From assembly GCA_001766655.1 (NCBI GenBank), contig MJCC01000001.1, positions 1,702,127-1,766,126 of the forward strand: a DNA stretch of 64,000 bases, read 5' to 3'. The notes beneath the pieces are model-generated. The model saw nothing but the letters and a program-made list of their open reading frames with translations, was not told the origin of the DNA and did not search any database. Source of the stretch: Phytomonas francai. Taxonomy: Eukaryota > Euglenozoa > Kinetoplastea > Trypanosomatida > Trypanosomatidae. Positions within the stretch are counted from its first letter, which is position 1, and every line of letters begins with the position of its first letter. Shown here piece after piece: positions 27,201 through 36,856 of this stretch. A program made the position numbers and the translations under genes.

Positions 27201-28465
27201 TGCTTAAACGCAGCAATGGTATTTGTAATATTCTTTTTGATGGTGCTTAAGACCATGTGGAGTTGATCTAGCTTTGCGATTAAGGACTGATCCCACTGAG
27301 TGGCCCCGCTTTGCATAGCGAAGATGGTAGAATTGATGGTCGGAAGGGCAGCTATTATAGGTTTCCACTGTTGATAACGTGCAGCCGCAATGGATTCAAG
27401 GACTGCGGAGCACCATAACGGATTCGTGTCCCCGGCAAAGGCTGTTTGCCCATAGTTCTGAATGGCTCGATCAAATGCACCAATCTGACATAAAATGTCA
27501 CCCTTTCTTTTCAGCATTACGCTATCTGCAGGCGCGGAATTGAGGGCCTGCTTCATAATCGAGCTCGGCGAATTCGGAACAGTGTTGAGCCGAGACTGAT
27601 TTGATCCTGAACTTTCCCCCTTTGGCGAGTCATTAAAGCAAATTTCTTCCAACATAGAGCGAATCACACGATACGCAAGTTTTTCCATAATAGTTTGAGC
27701 GGTTTTGCAAATCGAGGAGGTGGTAAATACTGGTGTAAAAGTGAGATATTCTGAGGAAATGGACTGTAAAAGCTCGTTTTCCACATCCGGGGGTGGGTTC
27801 ACAACGACGCACTGGCAAACATCACCAGCATATCGAGCCTCTAAGACCCTTTTGACTGCGTTTAATGCATGTGGAAGCTTAATGGAAGAATTGCAGACAT
27901 TTACTACAACCACAACAGCTCGGAAGGCGCGATGGGAATCCATATATTCCCACTGAGAGGTGGATTGATCATTTACAATACAAAACTGTAAGTAAGCCTC
28001 CTTGGCATAAACTGCATCAGGCGTTAAAGGAGGAGATGGCAATGACGAACTCTTACCCTCAAATTTGGACTCAGTAGCTCTGCTAAGCTTCACGCCAAAG
28101 CCGGACTCAAAAGCGTCTTTGAGTCGTTTCATGCTTATCACGGTTTGGTCAAAGCATGCCCGCTTCAGCTGCAGCTCATAACCACTTACTAATTTATCGC
28201 TAATCTCGCTTGATAAGAATATTCCCTGTTCATGATAGCCTAGGGAAGCATTTGTGGGCAAGGATGCCTTTTTATCAGTTGATTTGAGGTCACTGTCTGC
28301 CTTCATACATAGCGAAAGTGGCAGCCATAGAAGCCGCACTAGACTGTGTTGTTCAAGAGTGCTACTGCTAGTCGGGTAAAAGAATGAGCCTGACCGCAAA
28401 ATATGTTCAGACATGATTGGTATTACCTTTACTTTTTTTCTACCAGTCCTCATAGAATAGTTCAT
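24212..28465 (-). CDS. TRAPPC9: TRAPPC9/Trs120 subunit of the TRAPPII complex
   Basis: This is a 1417-residue protein, in the size range of Trs120/TRAPPC9. Diagnostic segments: the central block GDILCQIGAFDRAIQNYGQ followed by LWCSAVLESIAAARY, matching the family's TPR-like motif (GDLxLLAGxxxDAxxxY...LWxAxALEG); and a C-terminal half made of repeated immunoglobulin-like beta domains (about 760-1415), typical of TRAPPC9/10. TRAPPII acts as an exchange factor for Rab11/Ypt31-type GTPases at the trans-Golgi and recycling endosome. TRAPPC1, a core subunit, is encoded at 58090-58509. Codon use is AT-tolerant except for an island at 25620-26230 where third positions are nearly all G/C. The start is the first ATG in the frame; an ATG 17 codons in is also possible. 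Confidence 0.85.
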   Translation of the reverse strand: MNYSMRTGRKKVKVIPIMSEHILRSGSFFYPTSSSTLEQHSLVRLLWLPLSLCMKADSDLKSTDKKASLPTNASLGYHEQGIFLSSEISDKLVSGYELQLKRACFDQTVISMKRLKDAFESGFGVKLSRATESKFEGKSSSLPSPPLTPDAVYAKEAYLQFCIVNDQSTSQWEYMDSHRAFRAVVVVVNVCNSSIKLPHALNAVKRVLEARYAGDVCQCVVVNPPPDVENELLQSISSEYLTFTPVFTTSSICKTAQTIMEKLAYRVIRSMLEEICFNDSPKGESSGSNQSRLNTVPNSPSSIMKQALNSAPADSVMLKRKGDILCQIGAFDRAIQNYGQTAFAGDTNPLWCSAVLESIAAARYQQWKPIIAALPTINSTIFAMQSGATQWDQSLIAKLDQLHMVLSTIKKNITNTIAAFKHYCVSSSMKQRLERDVVKPINSNLVQLSTLLERSRGFMAAHKSELTDDMQPCVLGHEFKTLTSEILTRGLNEIEVYLKESLRQLRHAARDYGQLLLRDRDLETRLKLASFLAFRGHSRDFMEVLGSARVMLERPTKTLKQRVIHLFVFLALYAGWKRKGVSLLIDLAIIDRKDHFYAAAIRSILRACVLIGVDLCIPEFESEISNDVLYNVFCSCNSLRDNGDNGSALVNSYTSRRSMEASIGGSIGDRMSQRFSPEVTSRPINNKEKTKMEGRALSLHVPILMELVSLLLEEGGYSRACCRVATLLLFRYSNYLSPQAQQWLFGTLQHEALRVDLRIAPSPLLAPLLSSWEVLPLSPHLSPKTVPIGGPIFTFIDTQRLKLTILCLNGRRLRSRVVWAVGDVGTVLVTLANPLRSRLRLASVALRCRACRDLDDGPAADAIGPRAPVSYSLPDLWIAPRAKTTVPLRVQPTVEGLVCIEGVEMCVHGLGLLQPLISNFPEPKLTIPVLERLPLVSCSVSVSELEIFSGQCADFSVRVVNCGKVSIPYLSISAHGESCLLEDCEGCMEGMNRDVSVSLKRTALQAMDCQTLRPGEVVHIPVHLRAPAEIAAPEAHFLIFRVDCALPHEKPEMPPDVPAAVPVMGVIPRRVFETRMRLFYAPSVAVSKVRLSRDKRFVVICIRNRSPRYSVELRLSTLPFAELPDAFIVPGSEHVTAPVNINDIAYHTSGGTNQQTSEQDAAKYIFYVHWAICELPNCTGKQPLDLSLVSQEVLCTEPLDECSVSVNIEVPSRPHASSRCRQRLESRTCRSYGIKSHSVSRMSMPQRSMIEVEKEGQEHGMVLERTLISELRMNAESNREISSELAPDHSLPKTRIKPIEFSGSASELSGSLNQPIVLPVMTPIKFHLLVSAPWKRAIPLRVQIYMDYHPDIGILSGSVDSTTLVGEEGRYVYNCLLELFIFKTGNHNISITLSDSCEREITHCLKVHAVHTENDKV

Positions 28466-28819
28466 ATAGAATGGAAATAGTTCTTAATTCTATTTTATTG
28501 TGTCTAAGTAGACAAATTTTGATAACCATTCATATTCTAGTATAGATATACCACGCGCATTCAACCAAGCTAGCCATACTGAGCTCGGAGAGGGGAATGG
28601 TTTGTCTGCTATGTTGCGTTAAATTCATATAAATCTCATTGTAAAAATTCAGTAATCTGCATCATCGTCTAGTTATTGATACAAACAAACAATGATCGAT
28701 TAAAGTAATTTTGTGTTTTGTTTAATTCTAGTTATGTATACGATCCTAGCTGAAGACGGGGCAGATATTCATCAATTATATATGAAGAATATGCGTGTTC
28801 AGTAAAATAGTACGATTCT
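28466..28819. other. Intergenic spacer
   Basis: 354 bases, AT-rich. Nothing seen beyond presumed UTRs. Confidence 0.5.
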
Positions 28820-30562
28820 TCATGGGTTTAACAATAGGTGCCCAAACGTGATAGCCTTGATGGGTGCACGGGCCAGTGTATCCTGCGTGCCAATTTTATA
28901 GTAGAAAATCCCCTTCATGGAGACCGGGCCCTCATCGTGATTGACAAAAGTGAGATTAAACTCTTTCGCGTTATCTTTTCTTTTCACCGCCTCTCCTTCA
29001 CCAGACCTATTGAATGACCCAGTGGCATCTGCTGATACACTAGCCTCGGCTTTTTCGGTGACTGACTGGCTATGCTTCTCACCACTCGCAAGTTTTGATT
29101 CCTGACCAAAAGCAACGTCATCTGACATAGCTCCATCTGAAGGTTCCGTTTCTGTGAGGCTACCCTGAAAAGTAAATTTTCCAAGATCTCGCTCCTGCAG
29201 CAGTGCCATTACATCACGAGGATGCAGGTATCCTGTCGTTTCCACCATACTATTCGTCTTTATGTACAAGGAGGTAAAGTATGAGTTGACAATCTGAATA
29301 TAGGCACAGCGATCAAGCGGTTCGAGACGAAAGCACACCGAGAAGATCAAGTGGGCTTGGCCAAAGTATCCCCTTCCCACATGTGCTCGATTGACATATT
29401 CTGGGTCAAACGGTGATACCAACGCTGTAAGCTGTAAATCCTCATTCTGAGAGGAACAGTTGCATGTGATACGATCACACACCAACCGTGTGAGCTCTGA
29501 CGTGTTATACTGAGCCGCATGTAATGCGCTAGCGTCAATTCGATCACAATCAGCAAGAAAAACTGTTGCTAAGGGGAAATTTTCCTTGTGATGAAATGCA
29601 ATGCACTCTCGGACGATCCCCACAGCACCAGCGGAAATGACTGCGGTGCTATTAGTCTCGTCCTGCGGAGAGTGATGAACATCAGAAGCGCTTCCTTTGG
29701 GAGCCATGTCAGATGAAAGTTGTGAGGATGAATTGTCACCGTCTTCACTGGCGAGCACACGCGTTGACGCATTTTTCACGGGACCGGCATTAGAACTTCG
29801 TAGGACGCTGTCTGGAATGAAATCTTCCTCAGAAAGCGGCGCCGACACCCGCAGCGCTTCGGTAAGACGCCTGTCAGTATCATCCTCAAGTACTTTCTCA
29901 AGGCGCGACTTCAGCCAAAGGAGTTCTCGATATCGCAAAACCTTTAACGCAACGGGATTGAGATTCATCAGAGCACTGGGTGCACCCTCACGCATCTCAC
30001 AGTGAGGGACCACAGCGAGCTGCTTTTTCCGGAGATACTCCCTCGCGGCCTCCGCGCTCAACCCCTCTGGTGGAAGGCTAACAGCAACCGATTGGTCATC
30101 GGCGATTGCTGCCGTTCGTGTCGATGGAGCCGACCGATTAGCCTCGTCGTGGGAAGGAGGAGTCGGTTCTCTAGAGCCATCTAAAACAGCCCGCAAGTCT
30201 GCACGGCAAACGTCGTATAGCGTATCTGGATCGAGCGCCCAGCACTCTGATGCAGGCCTGTCAAGATACGAAGACTGTGCTTTGGAGGAGCTCCACATGG
30301 ATGCCCCTAATCCACCAACCATATGAGATGTACCGTCTGAAAACAGGTGAGCATTTGAATTTTTCTGATCGTCAAACCCATAAGAAGTGCCTTGTGACTC
30401 TGTGGGTGGAAAAGAATCGTCACCAGAAAACGAATAGACTGTGACTAGGGGCCGAGATAGGATAAAGCGAATATCTTGCACGTAATGTGGTTTATGTCTG
30501 CATGCCAGCTTCAATTTTTTAAGAATGGAATGATAGACAGGAGCAAATTTCATTTCTGTCAT
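28820..30562 (-). CDS. Conserved-looking protein, unknown
   Basis: I do not recognise this 580-residue protein. The N-terminus (1-45) forms likely helices and strands with no signal peptide. Residues 50-290 are mixed, with a helical stretch near 160-230 (AAREYLRKKQLAVVPHCEMR, then LKVLRYRELLWLKSRLEKVL). The best structured part is about 290-450, alternating hydrophobic strands with VSPFDPEYV and GYFGQAHLIFSVCFR. A C-terminal strand-rich piece (about 530-580, FNLTFVNHDEGPVSMKGIFYYK) looks like a beta-sandwich end. Aspartate and serine-rich linkers separate these parts. Confidence 0.6.
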   Translation of the reverse strand: MTEMKFAPVYHSILKKLKLACRHKPHYVQDIRFILSRPLVTVYSFSGDDSFPPTESQGTSYGFDDQKNSNAHLFSDGTSHMVGGLGASMWSSSKAQSSYLDRPASECWALDPDTLYDVCRADLRAVLDGSREPTPPSHDEANRSAPSTRTAAIADDQSVAVSLPPEGLSAEAAREYLRKKQLAVVPHCEMREGAPSALMNLNPVALKVLRYRELLWLKSRLEKVLEDDTDRRLTEALRVSAPLSEEDFIPDSVLRSSNAGPVKNASTRVLASEDGDNSSSQLSSDMAPKGSASDVHHSPQDETNSTAVISAGAVGIVRECIAFHHKENFPLATVFLADCDRIDASALHAAQYNTSELTRLVCDRITCNCSSQNEDLQLTALVSPFDPEYVNRAHVGRGYFGQAHLIFSVCFRLEPLDRCAYIQIVNSYFTSLYIKTNSMVETTGYLHPRDVMALLQERDLGKFTFQGSLTETEPSDGAMSDDVAFGQESKLASGEKHSQSVTEKAEASVSADATGSFNRSGEGEAVKRKDNAKEFNLTFVNHDEGPVSMKGIFYYKIGTQDTLARAPIKAITFGHLLLNP

Positions 30563-31073
30563 TCAAGTATCTTAGTTCCTTTCTTTAACTAATTTATCCC
30601 GATAAAGTGCCATTTCATAAGGATTTGAATATAAAAAATAGGGGGAAATTACCCCATCAAAAGAAAATTAATAGACAGAAGGATATTTTGACTTACATAG
30701 GCAACTTCAGAAAGAGGACATAAACGGCACCAGAAATCGACATTTGAAACAATAATTAAACACCTCAGAACAACCCTCATCAAATAATGTTTTGAATTTC
30801 AAAATATAAGATGAGAAAAACAGCAAAAACGCAAAATAAATGCACCGGAGATTATAAATCTTTGGTATGATTATAACTTAGTAGTAATTATAATTTTTAA
30901 AAAATCACCCGATAAATAAATCAACCTGTAGAAATAGCCCCTTCGATTGTCATTTTAAACGACTAGTTCAGCAAAAAGCATGCTTAAAAAGAGATCAAAC
31001 AAAGTGAGCAAGAGAGAGAGAGAGAGAGCAGATTCTTTTTAAAGGAATGAAAAGAATTGTCGAAAAAATCTAA
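30563..31073. other. AT-rich spacer
   Basis: 511 bases, very AT-rich, ending in an (AG)n run. No gene seen. Confidence 0.5.
31011..31028. repeat. (AG)9 dinucleotide run
   Basis: AG repeat 46 bases beyond the stop codon of the syntaxin gene. On the minus strand it is a CT run, which could serve as a pyrimidine tract for the neighbouring downstream gene. Confidence 0.8.
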
Positions 31074-31982
31074 TTAAAGCACTGCTTTGAAAAAAAGAGC
31101 TATCATTAATCCTGCAATGAGAACGAGCATAAAAAGTACACATATCTTAAAGGACCCAGCGCTTTGGTACTTGGCTGCCTGTTCCAGCTCTATTCTTGCT
31201 TTTTGAACACGTGTGTGTGTGACATTCATATTGTAATCTATCCGATCCAATATAGTGCCTTGCTCTATAACCAGAAAACCTAGGTCCTTAAACATTTCGT
31301 GTAACGATTTAATCGAGGAGTAAATCCTCTCAAACTCTTTCACACGCTCCTGAGCCATTTGTTGATTTAACATGATCGTTTCAATTTGTTCCTGTGGCAT
31401 ACCCTTTTGGAGATACTGGTCCATAAGTGCATCATTTTCCAGTTGCTGCTCAATGGACTTTTGACGGTTCCCTCCTGCCCAGCGCTGTGACACAGCCTGT
31501 TGCTTTTTAACGTCCATCATGTATCGCCGTTGCTTCTCCCGGTAGATTTTGCTGATTTGGGAGATTTCGTTGACTAAACACATCTTAACGTTTCGAAGGA
31601 TACTAAGCTCGGCGTCAGTTCCGTTGTCTGGAAGGTCCCACATGTAGCACACCTCAACCTCATTGATATACCTCTCACTTTCTTTGAAGAGCCGGTCAAT
31701 GATGTCTTGGGCCTGCTCAATCTGCGCTTCCTCCTGGATCTCGTCTCGAGATGAGCTGAATTCAACCCTAAGGTGGCTTTTATGAAGTTTCTCAAGAATA
31801 TCCACTTGTTCTTGAATCTTTTTCTCGATGAAGCGGACATCATTCATTTTCTCAACCCAGAGTGGCACTACGTGCACAGAATGTGCTCGCTTCTCTTCAA
31901 TCAACAGCTCTTCATCCTCAGGCCGAGAAGGCCGGTTTGTTCTAAATTTTAAAAATTCATTCGTACGGTCCCTCGTGGCCAT
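31074..31982 (-). CDS. STX16: Qa-SNARE, syntaxin-16/Tlg2 type
   Basis: This is a 302-residue tail-anchored SNARE. Residues 1-150 form the three-helix Habc region. A linker leads to a SNARE motif at about 205-268. The zero-layer glutamine sits in VIEQGTILDRIDYN, close to the syntaxin-16 sequence (EQGTVLDRIDYN). A single C-terminal membrane helix (about 280-299) ends the protein. Syntaxin-16/Tlg2/SYP4 proteins mediate fusion of endosome-derived vesicles at the trans-Golgi. The start used is the first ATG; two upstream codons exist only with a GTG start. It shares a trafficking theme with TRAPPC9 two genes upstream in coordinates. Confidence 0.92.
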   Translation of the reverse strand: MATRDRTNEFLKFRTNRPSRPEDEELLIEEKRAHSVHVVPLWVEKMNDVRFIEKKIQEQVDILEKLHKSHLRVEFSSSRDEIQEEAQIEQAQDIIDRLFKESERYINEVEVCYMWDLPDNGTDAELSILRNVKMCLVNEISQISKIYREKQRRYMMDVKKQQAVSQRWAGGNRQKSIEQQLENDALMDQYLQKGMPQEQIETIMLNQQMAQERVKEFERIYSSIKSLHEMFKDLGFLVIEQGTILDRIDYNMNVTHTRVQKARIELEQAAKYQSAGSFKICVLFMLVLIAGLMIALFFKAVL

Positions 31983-32884
31983 TTCCACAGTCTTTATTCT
32001 AACTTCACAACTAATATTTTATAATTCTTGTAATCGTGTATTATCTCAGAAATAAGATTAACACCTAAGGACAGCTTAGTTTTCCCAATAGAAATATTTT
32101 TTTTAAGGAGAAACCTAAAAAAATAAATAAAGGTATAAAAAAAAACTATTTCATCGACTAATAAATTCTCTACACACATTCAATAGTAATTAAATCGCAA
32201 GAACACAACGCGCACACTGCTCACGACAGACGATCGTTGAGAAAATATCAATATTTCACCAGTACTAAAGATTTTCCACTTGTCGGACTTTTAACAATTA
32301 CCACAGTTTTTTATATCTTTTCTGTTTTTGCCCAACTTCTATAGATTCGTCTTAAGATTTATTTCAGTCATAATATCGTATCAAATTCATAAATAAATTT
32401 GGGGAGAGAGGAATAGTCAAAAAAAATTTGTATGGTTCTTTTGGTGCGAACGCACGAATTAATTTTAGGCTATGGCCAGATAAAACCATCACAAGGGAAC
32501 GTAAATATATATATATATATATATAAATATAAATTGGAAATTAGATATAGACGCCCATAGAGCTCTTGCCGGTGTAGACTAAGGGAAATACAGCGCACGA
32601 AGGCGGAAAACAACGGAAAAATGAAAAAGACTGCATTTTTAGAAAAATAAAGAAAATTGTATAAATACTTCGTAGAGGCTCCCCACTTTGGATTTTTTTT
32701 TTTGCTTTCTGTTTGCTACAACGAAGTAAAAAGGCGATGATAAACTTATATACTTTCTGATGGTTTTATATTTCTTCTACGAAACGATATTATTCCTTAG
32801 CATTCAATAGGCACGCCCTCAATGACGCGAATTCCTTCAGATCCACACGAGACACCACTCTGGCGCGACTCCACAACAGGGTAG
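31983..32884. other. AT-rich spacer (0.9 kb)
   Basis: 902 bases, AT-rich, with (TA)n at about 32504-32524. On the minus strand, pyrimidine-rich runs ending in AG lie near 32068 and 32115 and could accept the spliced leader for the syntaxin gene. No gene seen. Confidence 0.45.
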
Positions 32885-34339
32885 TTAGATTTTGCTGGCC
32901 GAGTTGAGAGAAGTGAGCGAGACGGAAAAGACGCCGCTGCCCAGCTGGTCCACCTTGTAGACCTTGTTCTCGACGTTGAAGCGCTTCTTGAACTCTTTGC
33001 GGATGTGCTGGATCACACGGTCGCGCTCGCTGCGCTCCACAAGCGTGATAACGCAGCCTCCGAAGCCGCCGCCCATCATGCGGCCACCCGCCACCGCCTT
33101 CTCTCCGCGAAGGAGCTCGTGAACGAAGTCGATCTCCGGCGTGGTGTTCCTGAGCTGCTTCTTCATGCCCTCGTGTGCTTCGTTGAGCAGGGCCCCGACC
33201 CTCTTCAGGCGCTCCGCCTGCGATAGCTCCGGCGTCCGCGAGGGGTCCGCCACCCTCTTGAACTCAAGGGTCCGAAGCTGCTCCTGGATCTGGTACGAGC
33301 CGCGCTCGAATTCACCGACAGTCAGGTGAGGCTTGGCCTTGTTCATGAGGTCCTCCGCTTGGCTGTGGCAGCTGCCGAACGCCTCAGGGTGGCGAACCCA
33401 CTCCGTAAAGGTGAACGTCTTCTTGCCACCGAATACATGCTCGGTTATCTTCTTCTCCGCGTTCTCCTGGTCGCTGCGCAGGGTGTTGTACACGTTCGCG
33501 GACTCACCGATCAGCTCGTGCTTGATCATGGAGTCGATGAGCAGGACGCAGTACTCGCCCTTGGTCCCCAGCACGTGCTCCAGGGAGCAGATCGAGTAGC
33601 TGAGGTCCTTGCAGTCCAGGAAAATGTACTTGCCCGCCTCCGCGAGCACGGACACGAACTGATCCATGATGCCGATGTTGACACCACAGAAGTCCGTCTC
33701 GATCTGGCGCCCCTGCTTCGCGAGCTGGATCAGTTCCTCAGAGGGCCTCCGGTCGAGGATGGCGTACTTCCGCCCGGGCGTCGGCTTCCTCGCCAGTTTG
33801 TAGCTCTGCGTCGCGCACACATCGATGGTCTGCAGGAGCGACACGCCAAAGGCAGCCGAGGCGCTCATGCCCGCCCCGAGCGGCAGCGTGCCGTGCACCA
33901 CCATGCAGAGACCCCGCAGCGGCTGCGCCCCGACGTCGATACCAAGCTGCTTGAGGCGCAGCGTCATGGCACCGCGAATGAACGTCTTCCACGACTTGTC
34001 CCCCTTTGCGGCTGTCTTGGGCTCGTTGATCGAGTCCAGCTCGTACTTCTCGTTGTAGAGGGTCGAGTAGAAGCGCAGCTTCGGTTGCTTCTCGCTCACC
34101 AGGTGCTTCACGCGGCCCACAAGGATGTGCGTGCCGTCCAGCACGGCCGCCGGGCACACCCACCCGTGCATGTAGTCCACGTGCTCGCCAATGAAGTTCA
34201 CTCGCCCCGGCGCGAACGTGAAGAGCAACCACTCCACGTCGTCGCCACCAGGCTTCACGTGGAACTCCTTTTGGAAGACGGGGGTTAGCTCCCCCAGCAT
34301 CTTCCTCAGCCGGTTGTCCGAGTAGCTTTCTCCAGGCAT
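32885..34339 (-). CDS. GALK: Galactokinase
   Basis: This 484-residue GHMP kinase phosphorylates galactose at C1 with ATP, the first step of the Leloir pathway. Signature APGRVNFIGEHVDY (43-56) contains the galactose-contacting and catalytic Arg46. The ATP loop is PLGAGMSASAA (153-163). The catalytic base Asp226 lies in NIGIMDQF. The third GHMP motif, GGRMMGGGFGGC, is near 418-429. All key residues are present, so it should be active. The protein ends in SKI, a variant of the peroxisomal/glycosomal PTS1 signal, suggesting import into glycosomes if this is a kinetoplastid. It is about 90 residues longer than human GALK1, including an insert near 178-200. The start is the first ATG after a strong CT-rich acceptor. 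Confidence 0.95.
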   Translation of the reverse strand: MPGESYSDNRLRKMLGELTPVFQKEFHVKPGGDDVEWLLFTFAPGRVNFIGEHVDYMHGWVCPAAVLDGTHILVGRVKHLVSEKQPKLRFYSTLYNEKYELDSINEPKTAAKGDKSWKTFIRGAMTLRLKQLGIDVGAQPLRGLCMVVHGTLPLGAGMSASAAFGVSLLQTIDVCATQSYKLARKPTPGRKYAILDRRPSEELIQLAKQGRQIETDFCGVNIGIMDQFVSVLAEAGKYIFLDCKDLSYSICSLEHVLGTKGEYCVLLIDSMIKHELIGESANVYNTLRSDQENAEKKITEHVFGGKKTFTFTEWVRHPEAFGSCHSQAEDLMNKAKPHLTVGEFERGSYQIQEQLRTLEFKRVADPSRTPELSQAERLKRVGALLNEAHEGMKKQLRNTTPEIDFVHELLRGEKAVAGGRMMGGGFGGCVITLVERSERDRVIQHIRKEFKKRFNVENKVYKVDQLGSGVFSVSLTSLNSASKI

Positions 34340-34843
34340 GCTTTCAAGATTGTATCGCTCGCTTGTCGTTATATTATTCTTTTCAGTAAGTTTTCAGGCT
34401 ATTAAACTAACTAGCTACACAAGAGAGACGCAGAGAGAGAGAGAGGCGCAAATACAGGTGCCGTCACATGAAGGGGGGGGGGGGTACGACGTGGTGGACA
34501 AAATCAAAGGCCACGCGACAAATCCAACGCATCAGTGTAATTTATTCAGGGCAGCAGTGGTAGGCGAAGCAGGTGCATGCCCTGCCCTTCCCACGCACCA
34601 TCCTCTATTAATGCGTGCATACACGCACTTCAATCAGCTTGCACTTTTTGTTCCCGCTGCGGTCGTCTGAGAGGGAAAGCGGTGCCTCACTATGGGGCGG
34701 TCAGCTCTGCACAGAACAAGCAGAGGCTGTGAAGATGGACTTCGTGGCTGGCGTCGCTATATTCTACTATTATAGGAGGTGTTCAATCGCTATTTTTTTT
34801 TACTGGCAAATTCTGGTAGAATCATGAATTTTTGTTCAACCTT
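34340..34843. other. Spacer with CT-rich acceptor and G12 tract
   Basis: 504 bases. Holds the galactokinase acceptor and a G12 run (34473-34484). Plus-strand frames at 34338-34827 are short and lack protein character. No other gene seen. Confidence 0.5.
34415..34447 (-). promoter_or_regulatory. Candidate trans-splice acceptor for galactokinase
   Basis: Minus-strand run of CT repeats (cctctctctctctctgcgtctctcttgtgt) then AG at 34416-34415. The first ATG after it is the galactokinase start at 34339. Confidence 0.6.
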
Positions 34844-36637
34844 TTAGCATTTTTTGTGTTCTAAACTTCCTTTAATGAGAATTGGTAGCTCGCCCTTGAC
34901 AATATCTAGTCCATTTTTTAACGATTCAATAATATATGCGGCATTTTGAATTTCACTTTGCTGCTGTGATATTATATTTTCGGCGTTGTACAGTGAGGTC
35001 TCTAGTTGTTGTTTTTTATGAAATATATGATTGTAGTTGTACTCTAAATTCTGATATTCCTTTTGTATGTGAGCGAAATCAGCCATGACATTTGGCAGTA
35101 TTGTTGTCATTTTATGGGTATCCGAAGTGGGCGATTCGGAAGTATGAATTGCGGTAAGGCTGTTTCGTGCTAATTCATCCCTTTGGGTTCCTGATGGGGA
35201 ATAAAAAGTGTTGTGAAACTTGTCTTGGAGCCCAGTGCCCTTGATAATTGTGGGTTTGTGATCTTCACTCGGATTCGTAACTTCGGCTTTCTTAAACTTA
35301 GATTGGCACTCTCTTAATTCGAACTCTAACTGAAAGGATCGATGCTCGGCTTTCATTAAACTTTCTGAAAGCTGGGCTAGACGAATATCACGATCCTGTA
35401 TGGCGTCTTCGTACATGGATCGCAGTTCTTCCTCTTTCTGTAGCATCTGCTTGTTGACCTTCTCCATAGCGCGCTCGTTTTCCTTGACAATATTGTAGAG
35501 ATTTTCACCGTGGTCATGACTTAGAGCTCGGAGCTTCTCTTGAAGTCTTTGGATTTCGGCTTGCCAGTCTTCTCCGTCACGAGCATGGGATTCCTTCTCT
35601 CTAGCATACAATGCTTCCAGCTTGCTCAATTTAGTCTCCATCACCTTGATGGAAGCTCCATGGTCTCTTTCTAGGGAATTTTTTTTGGGCCCGATATATC
35701 TTTTATGTTTGTCTGGGAGCTTATCGTTGCGATTTAGTTTATCATGCAATAATTCTTTCAGTTCCTTAACTTCTTTTTCAAGTTGAGATGATTTCTCCTC
35801 TGATTCCAATTTTAGCTGCGTAATCATGGACTGCAGCTTCTCAGTACTCTTACGCGTGTAAGTTTGAGAGACTTCATCCTGTGTTACAGATTCAACAACA
35901 AGGGTAGCACTCTGTTTTAAAAATAGACTACGATCCCTATAAAGAGATATTTCGGACACAGCATCATTCCCGTTTTTAAGTTCTCCATCATTACCATTAT
36001 GCCATTGGCCTTCTACATCTGGCAAAGGCTTAAGGTTGGTTGTCGTCTGCACGGAGGGCCTATCCAACATCCGAGAAGCGATATCATCGGAGTGAGGAGC
36101 GACTAAAGTCATACTTTTATTTGCTTCAGGTGTGCAGCTGTTTTGTTGTCTCGCAGAAATTTCTTCCAGATTGTCAGAGTAGGTTTTATTGTTATTTTGA
36201 CTGAGACTATCAAATGCAAGACGGGCAGACGCCTCGTCAGAGAAGAGCGCAGGAAGCAAGAGTGTCGTCGCATCATTACTCCCAGGTTTTGCATTTTTTT
36301 TTTTACTGTTAGTATTTTGATTAGTGTAAGTATCTACGCCTGTTCCTGTCACCTGACCACGAGGAGCTTCAAGGATTCGTTTACGAAATGTGTCGAAACG
36401 GAGTGCCCCAAAAACTTTTGAATGCGCACGATGCCACTGGCGCAAACAATTTTCATCATGAACATCACAAAGGGAATGGCATAGAAAATTGAAAGCCTCA
36501 ACATATGAAGGCGAGAGCGAAACCACGTAAAAGTACTGATGTGCATTTGTTGAAGGCTCGTTCAATGAGTTTTTATCTATGATAAAGTAAAAAATATGGC
36601 CGACATCGGAAGAGGTTGAAAGCTTACCTAACTCCAT
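34844..36637 (-). CDS. Coiled-coil protein, unknown
   Basis: This is a 597-residue protein. Residues 1-90 are globular-looking with alternating hydrophobic segments (HIFYFIIDKNSL; YFYVVSLSPSYVEAF). Residues about 100-240 are Asn/Ser/Thr-rich linker. Residues about 255-460 form a long coiled coil (for example KLESEEKSSQLEKEVKEL and ALYAREKESHARDGEDW). A second shorter coil lies at about 530-575. The architecture (small head plus long rod) suits a cytoskeletal, flagellar or tethering protein. No family recognised. Confidence 0.65.
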   Translation of the reverse strand: MELGKLSTSSDVGHIFYFIIDKNSLNEPSTNAHQYFYVVSLSPSYVEAFNFLCHSLCDVHDENCLRQWHRAHSKVFGALRFDTFRKRILEAPRGQVTGTGVDTYTNQNTNSKKKNAKPGSNDATTLLLPALFSDEASARLAFDSLSQNNNKTYSDNLEEISARQQNSCTPEANKSMTLVAPHSDDIASRMLDRPSVQTTTNLKPLPDVEGQWHNGNDGELKNGNDAVSEISLYRDRSLFLKQSATLVVESVTQDEVSQTYTRKSTEKLQSMITQLKLESEEKSSQLEKEVKELKELLHDKLNRNDKLPDKHKRYIGPKKNSLERDHGASIKVMETKLSKLEALYAREKESHARDGEDWQAEIQRLQEKLRALSHDHGENLYNIVKENERAMEKVNKQMLQKEEELRSMYEDAIQDRDIRLAQLSESLMKAEHRSFQLEFELRECQSKFKKAEVTNPSEDHKPTIIKGTGLQDKFHNTFYSPSGTQRDELARNSLTAIHTSESPTSDTHKMTTILPNVMADFAHIQKEYQNLEYNYNHIFHKKQQLETSLYNAENIISQQQSEIQNAAYIIESLKNGLDIVKGELPILIKGSLEHKKC

Positions 36638-36856
36638 TTACTGTAGCTTGGAACAGGAAGTTATCTATTTGACGTTAGTTTTCCCTCTTGGATGCGTTAC
36701 ATCAATATACAGTATGAAACATGAGGAATAAAGAGCATTGTTTACCATTTTACAGCCATTTTTCCTAAGTACTAACGGAATGATTTTAAAAATTGAGTTT
36801 CATTACTAAAATTAACAACTTTAAATCTCTTACGATAAATAGGAAGCCAAGGCTAC

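Noticed and set aside
33326..34288. 320-codon plus-strand frame opposite galactokinase
   Set aside because: Galactokinase signatures are unambiguous on the minus strand; this frame is a His/Arg/Leu-rich shadow.
34338..34827. Two plus-strand frames near the galactokinase start
   Set aside because: They run through the CT-rich splice tract and G12 run; no domain or codon bias.
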